Positions 7,783 to 17,518 of a stretch of 64,000 bases of DNA are shown here, one piece after another. The notes under the pieces were generated by a model. That model made no database searches. It saw only the letters and a program-made list of their open reading frames with translations, and was not told where the DNA came from. Source of the stretch: Verrucomicrobiia bacterium (GTDB taxonomy: Bacteria; Verrucomicrobiota; Verrucomicrobiia; Limisphaerales; CAIMTB01). The DNA is taken from the NCBI GenBank assembly GCA_019634625.1, contig JAHCBA010000024.1, positions 38,399 to 102,398 on the forward strand, in the 5' to 3' direction. A program made the translations under genes and the position numbers. Positions within the stretch are counted from its first letter, which is position 1; each line of letters starts with the position of its first letter.

Positions 7783-9216
7783 TCAGGGGGTCTCCCCGGC
7801 GCGGAGGTAGGCATCGATTTCGCGGGCGGCCTGACGGCCGGCGCCCATGGCGAGGATCACGGTGGCGCCGCCGGTGACGACATCGCCGCCGGCGAAGACT
7901 CCCTTGCGGGTGGTGTGGAGGCTGCCGGGTTGGGTGACCAGGTAACCCTTGGCGGTGGTGGCGAGGTCCGGGGTGGTGGCCTGGACGAGCGGATTGCCGC
8001 GATTGCCGATGGCGATGATGGCGACCTGGATGGGCAGATCGAAGGAGGCCTCGGAGCTGGGCTCGGGACGGCGGCGTCCGGAGGCATCGGGTTCGCCGAG
8101 GCGCATTTCCTGGAGCCGGACCCCGGTCAGCCAGCCGGACTCGTTGCCGAGGAACTCGAGGGGTTGGGTCAGCATGCGGAAGCGGACGCCTTCGTCGCGG
8201 GCGTGGTGGACTTCTTCGGCCCGGGCGGGCATTTCGGTTTCGGAACGGCGATAGATGATGGTGGCGGTACGGGCGCCGAGGCGGAGGGCGGTCCGGACGG
8301 CATCCATGGCGGTATTGCCGCCACCGAAGACGGCGACATCGCGATCGCGGCAGTCGCAGATGGGGCTGTCGTAGGCGGGGAAATCGGCGGCCTTCATGAG
8401 GTTGACGCGGGTGAGGAACTCGTTGGCGGAGTACACACCGCAGAGGTGTTCGCCGGGGATGTTGAGGAAGAGGGGCAGACCCGCGCCGGTGGCGACGAAG
8501 AGGGCGTGGTAACCCTGTTCGCCGAGGAGTTCGTCCACGGTGACCGTGCGACCGACCACGACGTTGGTTTGGAACTCCACGCCCATGCGGCGGAGGTTTT
8601 CGACCTCGTCGCGGACGATGTCCTTGGGAAGCCGGAACTCAGGGATGCCGTAGAGGAGAACGCCGCCGATCTCGTGGAGGGCTTCGATGACGGTCACGCG
8701 GTGACCACGGAGGGCGAGGTCCCCGGCGCAGCTGAGTCCGGCGGGACCGCTCCCCACAATGGCCACGCGGCGGCCGGTATCGGGGGCGCGAGCCGGTAGG
8801 CCGACGCGGCCGGTCTGGCGTTCGTAGTCGGCGACGAAACGTTCGAGGTACCCGATGGCCAGCGATTCGCCGCGTTTGCCCAGGACACAGGCCCCTTCGC
8901 ATTGGTGTTCCTGGGGGCAGACCCGGCCGGTGACGGCGGGGAGAACATTGTCTTCGCGGATCTTGGCGGCGGCGGCGAGGTAGTCGCCTTCGACAATGAG
9001 GTGGACGAAGTCGCGTACTTTCACGCCGACGGGGCAGGCGGTGAAGCAGTGCTGGTTGCGACAGGAGAGGCAACGGAGGGCCTCCTGTTTCGCGAGGGCG
9101 GCATCGAGGCCGAGATTGACTTCGGAGAAGCAGTGAGCGCGTTCCCCGGCCGGTCGCTCCGGCATGGGCTGACGGGGGATTTTGAGGCGTTCCTTGGAGG
9201 ACAGGGGATTGGGCAT
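7783..9216 (-). CDS. nfnB: NfnB/SudA-type NADPH-binding flavoprotein (GltD-like)
   Basis: The 477-residue protein belongs to the glutamate synthase small-subunit/NfnB/SudA family. Cysteines near 49-61 (CLSCRNQHCFTACP) and 100-110 (CPQEHQCEGAC) would bind two Fe-S clusters. GSGPAG at about 155-160 is the FAD Rossmann motif, FGGGNTAMDAVRTAL the NAD(P) site, and GDVVTGGATVILAMGAGRQAA the terminal FAD motif. ATG 9216 is chosen because the upstream in-frame extension is proline/arginine-rich junk. It lies 58 bp downstream of an NfnA/SudB-like partner, which argues for an NADH-dependent ferredoxin:NADP oxidoreductase (electron-bifurcating) or sulfide dehydrogenase rather than glutamate synthase; no large GltB subunit is nearby. 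Confidence 0.85.
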   Translation of the reverse strand: MPNPLSSKERLKIPRQPMPERPAGERAHCFSEVNLGLDAALAKQEALRCLSCRNQHCFTACPVGVKVRDFVHLIVEGDYLAAAAKIREDNVLPAVTGRVCPQEHQCEGACVLGKRGESLAIGYLERFVADYERQTGRVGLPARAPDTGRRVAIVGSGPAGLSCAGDLALRGHRVTVIEALHEIGGVLLYGIPEFRLPKDIVRDEVENLRRMGVEFQTNVVVGRTVTVDELLGEQGYHALFVATGAGLPLFLNIPGEHLCGVYSANEFLTRVNLMKAADFPAYDSPICDCRDRDVAVFGGGNTAMDAVRTALRLGARTATIIYRRSETEMPARAEEVHHARDEGVRFRMLTQPLEFLGNESGWLTGVRLQEMRLGEPDASGRRRPEPSSEASFDLPIQVAIIAIGNRGNPLVQATTPDLATTAKGYLVTQPGSLHTTRKGVFAGGDVVTGGATVILAMGAGRQAAREIDAYLRAGETP

Positions 9217-9274
9217 GACCGGTCGGGGCAGGCTGGGTGTGGGAGCTCGAAGAAGCAGGATTCGGGGCGCGACG

Positions 9275-10183
9275 TCACGGGGCGGTCGCCGTCGTGACGG
9301 GGACATCGGCGGCCTGAAGCAGGCGGCAGGAGGCGGGATCGTGCGGGGCTGGGTCCGGGGGACTGGCTTGGAGGGTTGCGGCGGCGACGCGTTCCTGGTC
9401 GCGATACATGGCATTGCGTTGGCCGAGGATGCGGAAGTCCACCTGGTGGGCATCGAACTCCGGTCCGTCCACGCAGGCGAAGCGTGCCTGACCACCGACA
9501 ATCACCCGGCAGCCGCCGCACATGCCCGTACCATCGACCATGATGGGATTGAGGCTGACAAGGGTGCGGATGCCGGCCGGCCGGGTGGTTTCGGCCACTG
9601 CACGCATCATCGGGATGGGGCCGATGGCAAGGACGAGGTCGATCGGGCGTCCGGCGTCGAGGAGGGATTGAAGGGGGTCGGTCACGCGCCCATGCAGTCC
9701 GTAGGATCCGTCATCGGTGGTGACGAACACCTCTTCGGCGAGTGCGCGAACTTCGTCTTCGAGAAGGACGTAGGGGCGGCTGCGTCCGCCCAGGATGGCG
9801 ATCACGCGATTGCCGGCCTCACGAAGGGCGCGGGCGGTGGGCCAGGCGATGGCGATGCCGAGGCCGCCACCGATGACCACCACGGTGCCGTAACGTTCGA
9901 TGGGAGAGGGTTTCCCAAGGGGACCGACGACATCGCAGAGAGCGTCGCCAGGTTCGAGTTGGTTGAGGAGCCGGGTGGTTTTGCCGACACCCTGAACGAC
10001 CAGCGTGATGGTTCCTTCGTCCGGGTTGGAATCGGCGAGTGTGAGGGGAATGCGTTCGCCATGGTCATGGACGCGAACGATGGCGAACTGGCCGGCACGG
10101 CGTTTGCGGGCGACTAGGGGGGCGTGGATCCGGAGTAGTTTTACGTCCGGCGCCAGGAATCGGGCTTCGACGATCCGGTGCAT
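9275..10183 (-). CDS. nfnA: NfnA/SudB-type ferredoxin-NADP reductase subunit
   Basis: This 302-residue protein of the sulfide dehydrogenase/dihydroorotate dehydrogenase electron-transfer subunit family has an N-terminal FAD-binding barrel (RAGQFAIVRVHDHGERIPLTL) and an NAD-binding domain (VVVIGGGLGIAIAWPTARAL). A C-terminal 2Fe-2S motif follows (GTGMCGGCRVIVGG then FACVDGPEFDAH). I start at ATG 10183 (MHRIVEARFLAPDVKLLRI), where similarity begins. It is upstream of nfnB in the same direction. In NfnAB complexes this subunit binds NADH and passes electrons to the NfnB subunit. The C-terminal 50 residues beyond the cluster are longer than usual and of unknown role. Confidence 0.85.
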   Translation of the reverse strand: MHRIVEARFLAPDVKLLRIHAPLVARKRRAGQFAIVRVHDHGERIPLTLADSNPDEGTITLVVQGVGKTTRLLNQLEPGDALCDVVGPLGKPSPIERYGTVVVIGGGLGIAIAWPTARALREAGNRVIAILGGRSRPYVLLEDEVRALAEEVFVTTDDGSYGLHGRVTDPLQSLLDAGRPIDLVLAIGPIPMMRAVAETTRPAGIRTLVSLNPIMVDGTGMCGGCRVIVGGQARFACVDGPEFDAHQVDFRILGQRNAMYRDQERVAAATLQASPPDPAPHDPASCRLLQAADVPVTTATAP

Positions 10184-10329
10184 GATTGGACTTGGGCTGC
10201 GGCTCGCCCCGGGACATGCGGGGATCACGAACCACTGTTTGTCGATGAGGTTGGCGCTGGCAGGCAATCTGTAAAGCCCTGTGGGGTGGCATTGATCCCG
10301 ATCTCGATGGGGCCAGCTATTTTTCGAAG

Positions 10330-10610
10330 GAAGCGCGTTGTGCCTAGTCAATAACTAAAATCAAAAGTCAGGCGAGCTGTCTAGTTGAAGGTAGTAGTTA
10401 GAGTCAACTAACTCAGGGGGTCATTTTATCTTGTGCGCGGGTCAACAAAATAAGCCGGGCAGCATAAATCCACGTCCGTACAGATTCGAGCCCGTCCCAC
10501 CAAGTCTCCACCGGGTCATGGATCAATGAATAAAAGTCGGTCTCAATATCTAAATTCGAGTCAACAATATACGTCAGGCCCATTATTTAATCTGGATCTG
10601 TGTATCTGCG
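10330..10610. promoter_or_regulatory. AT-rich intergenic block with repeated TTAGTT/GTTGAC-type motifs upstream of nfnA
   Basis: The 542 bp between nfnA and the lipoprotein gene includes an A+T-rich block unlike the surrounding GC-rich DNA. Read toward nfnA it contains TTAGTTATTGACT (10347-10359 on the opposite strand), a GAGTTAGTTGACTC palindrome (about 10399-10412), CTGCCCGGCTTATTTTG and TTTGTTGACCC (about 10440-10465). The same motifs recur in the same orientation before mqnD (24290-24440). I interpret the block as a possible operator or promoter region. I see no gene in it; the ATG-initiated 67-codon frame at 10526 has no coding character. Confidence 0.45.
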
Positions 10611-10725
10611 GCCTGGGTAACTGGGACGGACTGGTTCTGCGGGCCTGTGCCGGCCGGGGGCCGCCACTTTGGGCTTTATCGCGGGAGGGGCGCAGCCCAA
10701 GTTCAGGCGTCAATCGTACACGACC

Positions 10726-11148
10726 ATGAAGCAACGCATTGCACCGATTCTGTGGGGAGGTTTTGTCGCGCTGGGCCTGTTCATCACCGGCTGTGGGAAG
10801 GGGGGAGGCATTGATACGGCGGATCTCGACGCGGCCTTTGTGCGTGCGGAACCGGAAGTGAAGGCAACGGCGACGACGGCGGTGCAGGCGTTGAAGGCGG
10901 GGAAATTCCTGGACGGAGCGACCGCCCTGGCGAACCTGGCACGTTCTGCAGAATCGCTCAGCGAGGATCAGAAGAATGCGATGATCAACGTGGGGGCCAT
11001 GATCCAGGTGGTTATGGCGGAGGATGGCGACAAAGCTGACCTGGCGGTGTACCAGGCGGTCGAGGACATGATGGCCGCACTGGATGGACGGGAGGCCTCG
11101 ACGGTGGGGACGGATCCGGACCGGGTGCGTCCGCCGGAGGAGTTCTAG
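10726..11148 (+). CDS. Small predicted lipoprotein of unknown function
   Basis: A 140-residue product starting MKQRIAPILWGGFV with a clear lipoprotein signal peptide. The lipobox LFITGC places the lipidated cysteine at about residue 24, followed by GKGGG. The mature part (about residues 30-115) is alanine-rich and helical, with EVKATATTAVQALKAGKF and LARSAESLSEDQKN; the tail is acidic and proline-containing (RVRPPEEF). Similar short verrucomicrobial lipoproteins are annotated only as hypothetical. Its TAG stop overlaps the stop codon of argB on the other strand through a shared CTAG, so the two genes are convergent with a 4 bp overlap. Confidence 0.7.
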   Translation: MKQRIAPILWGGFVALGLFITGCGKGGGIDTADLDAAFVRAEPEVKATATTAVQALKAGKFLDGATALANLARSAESLSEDQKNAMINVGAMIQVVMAEDGDKADLAVYQAVEDMMAALDGREASTVGTDPDRVRPPEEF

Positions 11149-12020
11149 GACACCACTTCGGTGCCGACGCCTTCGTCGGTGAAGATTTCGAGCAGGACGG
11201 CATGGGGAATCCGGCCGTCCACGAAGGAGACCTTTTCGACTCCGGCCCGGATGGCGGCGACGGCGCTTTCGACCTTGGGGATCATGCCCTGATCGATGAC
11301 GCCGGCGGTTCGGAGGTCAGCGACCTCGGCGGTTCGGAGGTGAGGGATCACCGATTCGGGGTTCCTGGGATCGCGAAGAAGGCCGGGAACATCTGACATG
11401 AAGACGAGGCGCCGGGCCTTGAGGGCGATGGCGGTCATGGCGGCGGCGACATCGGCGTTGCAGTTGTAGAGGTGGCCGTCGAAGCCGCGAGCGGTGGGGC
11501 TGATCACCGGGGTGACGCCTTCGGCGATGCAATCGAGCAGGGGACGGGTATTGACCTCGACGACTTCGCCGACAAAGCCGAGGTCGAGGGGTTCGCCGCC
11601 GGGTCCATCGATGGCCGCCTTGCGGCAGCGGTAGATGTCGGTGCCGGCAAAGCCGCAGGCGCGACCGCCGAGTTGATTGATGGTGGCGACGATCTCCGGG
11701 TTGATTTCGTGGGAGAGGATGCGATGGACGAGTTCGGCGGTGGTCGCGTCGGTGACGCGGCGACCCTGGACGAAGCGGGCCTGGAGGCCAGCACGTTCCA
11801 TGGCGCGGGTGATGGCCTTGCCGCCGCCGTGGACGACGACCGGATCGATCTCGACCGCTTCGAGGAAGACGACATCGCGGGCGACGCCCTGACGGACCGC
11901 CGGGTCCGGGGAATCCATGAACGAGCCGCCGTACTTCACGACGAAGGTGGCGCCGCTGAAGCGCTGGATGTAGGGAAGGGCCTCCAGCAGTGTGTGAGCT
12001 TTGGCGATGAGATCTTGCAT
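11145..12020 (-). CDS. argB: Acetylglutamate kinase (ArgB)
   Basis: ArgB phosphorylates N-acetylglutamate in arginine biosynthesis. The 291-residue product shows the amino-acid kinase fold signatures FVVKYGGSFMD, VVHGGGKAITRAMER, GRRVTDATTAELV, CNADVAAAMTAIALKA, FMSDVPGLL and GGMIPK-like QGMIPKVESAVAAI. Length is typical. ATG 12020 (MQDLIAKAHTLLEALPYIQRF) is preferred to upstream in-frame starts because the extension is low-complexity. No other arg genes are adjacent; deoC lies 52 bp upstream in the same direction. Confidence 0.93.
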   Translation of the reverse strand: MQDLIAKAHTLLEALPYIQRFSGATFVVKYGGSFMDSPDPAVRQGVARDVVFLEAVEIDPVVVHGGGKAITRAMERAGLQARFVQGRRVTDATTAELVHRILSHEINPEIVATINQLGGRACGFAGTDIYRCRKAAIDGPGGEPLDLGFVGEVVEVNTRPLLDCIAEGVTPVISPTARGFDGHLYNCNADVAAAMTAIALKARRLVFMSDVPGLLRDPRNPESVIPHLRTAEVADLRTAGVIDQGMIPKVESAVAAIRAGVEKVSFVDGRIPHAVLLEIFTDEGVGTEVVS

Positions 12021-12072
12021 CCGGGGGTTGGACGTCGCCCGGACAGGTCTGGGCGGCGACGGACCTTCTGTC

Positions 12073-12765
12073 TCACCCTGGTGCCGGGGCGTCAAGGTTG
12101 GCCGGGGCCGGGTCATCTTCGTCGTCGGGAAGTCCGGGTTGGAGGAGGCCGACACGATTGGCGCCGGCGGCCACGAGGGCTTCGGCATGGTGGCGGGCCT
12201 GGACACCGCCGACGGCCTTGAGGCCGAGATCCGGTCCCACCCATTCCCGAAGGCGTCGGACATCCCCGGGGGTGGCGGGGCGCACGGCGCAACCGGTGGC
12301 GTTGACCAGGAACTGGACTTCCGCATCGAGGACGACGCGGGCGGCGAGGCGAAGGTCGTCATCGTCGAGAAGGGGCCATTCGATCACCGCCTTGACGGGG
12401 CGATCCTCGGCAATATCCCGGATGTCGCGCAATTCGCGCAGGAGACGCTTCTCGTCCCGATCCTTGATCCAGCCGAGATTGAGTACGACGTCGAGTTCAG
12501 CGGCTCCGGCATCGATGGCGGCTTCGGCTTCGAATCGTTTGGTGTCGGGATCGGCCTGGCCGAAGGGGAACCCGACCAGGGCTGCGACGTGGACGGGTGA
12601 ATCCTCGAGGAGGCTGGCGGCGAGTTGGACCCTGGAACCGCCGACACACACGGCCCACCACAGTTGCTGCCGGGCAAGCGAGCAGGCTCGTTCCAGGTCG
12701 GCCCGGGTCAGGTCGGGACGAAGGGCGATCCATTCGAGGCGGCGAGAGAGCGGGACGGCATCCAC
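12073..12765 (-). CDS. Deoxyribose-phosphate aldolase (DeoC) homologue lacking the Schiff-base lysine
   Basis: The 230-residue protein has the overall DeoC pattern: VCVGGSRVQLA, VAALVGFPFG, EAAIDAGAAELDVVLNLGW (the aspartate is kept), FLVNATG and LKAVGGVQ (the second lysine is kept). In active DERA enzymes the strand equivalent to FLVNATG reads F-x-K-T-S-T-G, where the lysine forms the Schiff base with substrate. Here valine occupies that position and no lysine is adjacent. Deoxyribose 5-phosphate cleavage by the usual mechanism is therefore doubtful; it may have another substrate or be non-catalytic. A GTG start at 12765 is used because no ATG is in frame nearby. Confidence 0.75.
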   Translation of the reverse strand: MDAVPLSRRLEWIALRPDLTRADLERACSLARQQLWWAVCVGGSRVQLAASLLEDSPVHVAALVGFPFGQADPDTKRFEAEAAIDAGAAELDVVLNLGWIKDRDEKRLLRELRDIRDIAEDRPVKAVIEWPLLDDDDLRLAARVVLDAEVQFLVNATGCAVRPATPGDVRRLREWVGPDLGLKAVGGVQARHHAEALVAAGANRVGLLQPGLPDDEDDPAPANLDAPAPG

Positions 12766-12861
12766 GGGCCGAGGGAAACGGGTTGGAGCGCCACTGTCGA
12801 GCGTGGGGCGCGCGGGCCTCCGCGGTCGGTGACTTGACCCCTGGCGGGCGCGGTTGGCCGT

Positions 12862-13719
12862 TCAGAGGATGATGGTCCTGACGCCGACGAAGAGGGTGGG
12901 GGCGAGGCCGGCTGGTCCCACAAAGCTTCCGGCGACGGGCGGCACGGCAGAGGGATGGCGACCGACGGCGACGGCGATATGGGAGCCGCCGGTGGCTTCC
13001 CCGAGGGTGCTGTCGTAGCCCCGCCAGCCGGCACCGGGCAGATAGACTTCGGTCCAGGCGTGGGTGGAGCCACCGGGGCCGGCACTGGAACCGGTGCACA
13101 GGTAGCCGCTGACGAAACGGGCAGGGAGTCCCAGGCCGCGACAGGTCTCCATGAATAGGGTGGCGAAATCCCGGCAGGAGCCCGTCCGCGTTGCCAGCGT
13201 CACATCCGGCGACTGCACGCCTTCCGCATGGCGCTCCGCGTAGGTGAATTCGGAGGCGATCGCCCGATTGATCCCGGCCAGCAGGGCGAGGGTGTCGATG
13301 ACCTGTCCGGGTCGCCAGAATCGGGCCCGCCAATCAAGGCAGGCGGGCGAATCGCCGGGGTACGCCTGGATGCGGTGAGGGGACAGGCTGATCGCCTCGT
13401 GGTTCGAGACCTGGCAGGGGTAAGCCGTCCAGGCGCGGTCGATGGGGAAGAACGGCGGCATGCACTCGAAGTGCTGGATGACGATCTCGCTCTCGATGGA
13501 AAGGGTGTCAGCGGGCTCGAGGAAGCGGGCAATGGCGAGGGCGTTGTCGTGCAGATCCCGCTGCCAAAGGACCTCACATGGGGGGTGGATTGCCAGCCGG
13601 GAGGATTCCACCTGGACGTCATGGCCCTCCCTGGGGCGGAGGTACAATCGGTGAGGCTCCAGTTCGACCCGTACGGGGAACCGGTAGGTCGTCCTGTGTT
13701 CGATGCGGAGGCGTCGCAT
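12862..13719 (-). CDS. Transglutaminase-like cysteine protease family protein
   Basis: The 285-residue protein has an N-terminal beta-rich domain (RIEHRTTYRFPVRVELEPHRLYLRPR) typical of bacterial transglutaminase_N. The transglutaminase-like catalytic core follows: TRTGSCRDFATLF with the cysteine, THAWTEVYLPGAGW with the histidine and GYDSTLGEATGGSHI with the aspartate, so the Cys-His-Asp triad is complete. There is no signal peptide, so a cytoplasmic peptidase or peptide-modifying role is likely. Such proteins often sit with circularly permuted ATP-grasp and alpha-E genes, but those are absent here. A small membrane-protein frame lies 66 bp upstream. Confidence 0.88.
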   Translation of the reverse strand: MRRLRIEHRTTYRFPVRVELEPHRLYLRPREGHDVQVESSRLAIHPPCEVLWQRDLHDNALAIARFLEPADTLSIESEIVIQHFECMPPFFPIDRAWTAYPCQVSNHEAISLSPHRIQAYPGDSPACLDWRARFWRPGQVIDTLALLAGINRAIASEFTYAERHAEGVQSPDVTLATRTGSCRDFATLFMETCRGLGLPARFVSGYLCTGSSAGPGGSTHAWTEVYLPGAGWRGYDSTLGEATGGSHIAVAVGRHPSAVPPVAGSFVGPAGLAPTLFVGVRTIIL

Positions 13720-13785
13720 GGGATCGGTTGTGGGTCCGGGAGGTCTGGCAAGTCCGACCTGAGGCCATGCGCCGCCGGTCCGGCG

Positions 13786-13911
13786 TCAACGGAGGGCAAA
13801 GTACCCGAGCACCCCGGCGCCCAGGACGGCAATCAGCAGGAAAGCGACCATGAGGATGTCCACCTGCCACCGTCGCAGGCGATCCCGAGCCATGGTGAGC
13901 CAGCCGATCAT
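13786..13911 (-). CDS. Possible 41-residue single-span membrane protein
   Basis: The short frame MIGWLTMARDRLRRWQ is followed by a strongly hydrophobic segment (VDILMVAFLLIAVLGAGVLGYFAL) and ends directly after it. The positive-inside pattern (RDRLRR before the helix) fits a real membrane peptide, and it lies just upstream of the transglutaminase gene in the same direction. An in-frame extension to 14058 runs into the dispersed repeat and is not coding-like. No homologue is recognised; it may be spurious. Confidence 0.4.
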   Translation of the reverse strand: MIGWLTMARDRLRRWQVDILMVAFLLIAVLGAGVLGYFALR

Positions 13912-14057
13912 GGTATGGCCTTGGATGAACGCTTTTCCAACGACAGCACTAGGGCAGTCGGATGGGGTCGGGCGCAAGGAAACTTCGGGGATATTTCGGG
14001 GAGCGTTGGGTGGTGGGGCGACGCAGAGGGCTCGCAGAGCGGGTCCTTCCGAGCCCA

Positions 14058-14217
14058 TGCATCCTCACCGACCCTTTGCAGAGGCAGCGAATCGGAGGGA
14101 CGAGCTCTGCGAGTCCTCAACCCACACCGCTCCACACCGTTGCGGCCTCGTGGAACTCGGCCCTCCGAAGCACCGCTGGGCGGTGTTCGCAACGCACCCA
14201 CAACTCCGGGATGCACC
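14058..14217. repeat. Inverted-repeat element family 1, copy A
   Basis: About 160 bp, ending CACAACTCCGGGATGCACC, with a degenerate left arm beginning ATGCATCCTC. The interior holds a second inverted pair, CGGAGGGACGAGCTC against GAACTCGGCCCTCCG. It sits 70 bp upstream of the first DUF1501 gene, between divergent genes. Four further copies are at 32650, 41016, 57680 and 61551. Confidence 0.8.
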
Positions 14218-14286
14218 GGGCAGCGACGAAGCAGACGAAAGCGGTTTGCGGGGGGTGAAGGCGGGCGTTAAGAATGCCGGGTCGTC

Positions 14287-15747
14287 ATGAATATCCCGAT
14301 TGATTTGTCCTCATGGCCGGGCCCGGTGCGATCGCGGCGCTGGTTTCTGCGCGATTGCGGAGTGGGTCTCGGCAAGATGGCGCTGGCGGGTTTGCTGACG
14401 GGATCCCTGGGGGGGCGGGCCGCCTGGGCGACGGCGGTGGCGCCGCGCAATCCGCTGGCCCCGCGTCCGCCGCATTATCCGGGGAAGGCCCGGGCGGTGA
14501 TCCACCTGTTCATGGCGGGGGCACCGAGCCAGCTCGACCTGTTCGACCCGAAGCCGGAACTGGCGAAGCTCGAGGGGAAGCCGTTGCCGCCCTCGGTGAT
14601 CATGGGTCAGCGGTATGCGTTCATCCGACCGGACGCGGCCGTATTGGGGCCGCAGTTCAAGTTTCAACAGCATGGCGGGGCGGGGACGACGTTGTCGGAG
14701 ATGCTGCCGCATCTGGCGACGGTGGTGGACGACATCTGCGTGGTGCGTTCGTGCCGGACCGACCAGTTCAATCATGCGCCGGGCCAGATTTTTCTGAACA
14801 GCGGGTTTCCGCTCCCGGGCCGGCCGAGTCTGGGTTCCTGGGTGACGTATGGGCTGGGTTGCGAGACACAGGATCTGCCGGCGTTTGTGGTGATGTCCAC
14901 GGGGGCGGGGATCAGCGGTGGATCGGCCAACTGGTCGAGCGGATTTCTGCCGACGTACTACTCGGGGGTGCGTTTCCGCAACTCGGGGGATCCGATTCTC
15001 AACGTATCGAGTCCGAAGGGGGTGGACGCCCGATTGCAGCGGGACACGCTGGACCTCGTTGCGGACCTGAACCGGCGGCAGCTTGGAGAGGTGGGGGATC
15101 CGGAGATTGCGACGCGGGTGCAGAGTTACGAGATGGCGTACCGGTTACAGACGTCGGCGCCGGAGTTGATGGATCTGCGCCAGGAATCGACGTCCACCCT
15201 GGAGATGTACGGTTGCGATCCGGACAAGCCGTCCTTTGCGCGGGCGTGCCTGCTGGCGCGGCGGATGGTCGAGCGGGGGGTGCGGTTCATCAACATCTAC
15301 CACGAGGGATGGGACGCGCATTCGGACGTGGTGGGGAATTTGCGGAGCAACTGCGGGGCGACCGACCGGGCGAGCGCGGCGCTGGTGAAGGATCTGAAAC
15401 AGCGGGGATTGCTGGACTCGACGCTGGTGGTGTGGGGGGGCGAATTCGGACGGACGCCGATGGTGGAGAGCAACGCCGCGCTGGGGCGGAGTCTGGGGCG
15501 GGACCATCATCCGCAGGCGTTCACCGTGTGGCTGGCCGGGGGCGGGGTGCGTGGGGGGATGAACTACGGGGCGACCGACGATTTGGGGTTCCACGTGGTG
15601 GAGAATCCCGTTCATGTGCATGACCTGCAGGCGACGATTCTGCATTGCCTGGGACTGGATCACGAGCGGCTGACGTTCACCCATCAGGGCCGGCAATTCC
15701 GGCTGACTGATGTGCATGGGCACGTGATGAAGGACCTGCTGGTATGA
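14287..15747 (+). CDS. DUF1501 family protein, Tat-exported
   Basis: This 486-residue member of the DUF1501 (alkaline-phosphatase/sulfatase superfamily) proteins is abundant in Planctomycetes and Verrucomicrobia. A twin-arginine signal is visible as SRRWFLRDCGVGLG in the first 30 residues. The core shows AVIHLFMAGAPSQLDLFDPKPEL, SLGSWVTYGLG, ERGVRFINIYHEGWD, VVWGGEFGRTPM, GRDHHPQAFTVWLAGGGVRGG and HVHDLQATILHCLGLDHERLTF. In these phyla such genes are usually next to DUF1549/DUF1553 cytochrome proteins; here it stands alone behind a family-1 repeat. Biochemical function is unproven for the family; a hydrolase acting on sulfated or phosphorylated polymers is inferred. Confidence 0.9.
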   Translation: MNIPIDLSSWPGPVRSRRWFLRDCGVGLGKMALAGLLTGSLGGRAAWATAVAPRNPLAPRPPHYPGKARAVIHLFMAGAPSQLDLFDPKPELAKLEGKPLPPSVIMGQRYAFIRPDAAVLGPQFKFQQHGGAGTTLSEMLPHLATVVDDICVVRSCRTDQFNHAPGQIFLNSGFPLPGRPSLGSWVTYGLGCETQDLPAFVVMSTGAGISGGSANWSSGFLPTYYSGVRFRNSGDPILNVSSPKGVDARLQRDTLDLVADLNRRQLGEVGDPEIATRVQSYEMAYRLQTSAPELMDLRQESTSTLEMYGCDPDKPSFARACLLARRMVERGVRFINIYHEGWDAHSDVVGNLRSNCGATDRASAALVKDLKQRGLLDSTLVVWGGEFGRTPMVESNAALGRSLGRDHHPQAFTVWLAGGGVRGGMNYGATDDLGFHVVENPVHVHDLQATILHCLGLDHERLTFTHQGRQFRLTDVHGHVMKDLLV

Positions 15748-15765
15748 GGGGCGGTGGGAGGGGGA

Positions 15766-16173
15766 TCAGCCGGGGCGGGAGGCGTGATTCCGCTCGCTGA
15801 GCTGCTGGTTGAGGGTCCAGAAGTCGTAAAGGACGCCGAGGAGGAGGAGGCCGCCGGTGAGGAGGTAGAGGATGCCGGTGCCCCACTTGCCCTGGTAGAA
15901 GCGGTGGATGCCGAAGACACCGAGGAAGGTGAGCAGGACCCAGGCGATGGTGTAGTTGTAGGGACCCGAGACGAAGCGGCGGTCGGCGGAGCGGGACATC
16001 CAGGGGATCAGGAACAGGTCCACGATCCAGCCGACGAGGAACAGCCCGAGCGTGAAGAACCAGATCGTGCCGGTGATCGGGCGTCCGAAGTAGAAGCGGT
16101 GGGAGCCGATGAATCCGAAGATCCACGTGACGTACCCGATGAGGGTGCTGTGCGTGGGGGTTCGGGGATCCAT
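15766..16173 (-). CDS. Membrane protein with two TM2 domains
   Basis: The 135-residue protein contains two TM2 units. Each has the paired-helix pattern with an intervening H-R-F-Y motif: IFGFIGSHRFYFGRPITGTIW...GLFLVGWIVDLFLIPWM at about 18-58, and FLGVFGIHRFYQGKWGTGIL...GVLYDFWTLNQQL at about 83-122. TM2 proteins are small integral membrane proteins of undefined function. The gene is convergent with the DUF1501 gene (18 bp between stops) and 21 bp downstream of rho in the same direction, so it may be co-transcribed with rho. Confidence 0.88.
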   Translation of the reverse strand: MDPRTPTHSTLIGYVTWIFGFIGSHRFYFGRPITGTIWFFTLGLFLVGWIVDLFLIPWMSRSADRRFVSGPYNYTIAWVLLTFLGVFGIHRFYQGKWGTGILYLLTGGLLLLGVLYDFWTLNQQLSERNHASRPG

Positions 16174-16194
16174 TCGGGGGGGATCCGGGTGGGT

Positions 16195-17322
<1,128 letters not shown>

Positions 17323-17518
17323 GGCGAAAGGCGCCACCTTCGATGCCGGCCCGACGAGCGGTAACCCGAATCAGAGATGCCGCGGTACTTAACCTTGGAA
17401 CCAGGAGACCCGTCGCACTGGCTCCCTGCCAGGGCCGATCGAAACGGCCTTGAAAGTTGCGACGCCCGTTGCTCTAACCGTGTACGAAGCCGAGCGCAAC
17501 AAGTTTTTCTCGGCCGTT

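Noticed and set aside
10480..10505. tRNA-like T-arm (GATTCGAGCCCG ending CCACCA)
   Set aside because: No matching acceptor, D or anticodon arms are found upstream, and the T-stem does not pair properly.
10526..10729. 67-codon frame starting MNKSRSQYLN
   Set aside because: It lies in the AT-rich spacer, has no ribosome-binding site or family similarity, and overlaps the lipoprotein start.
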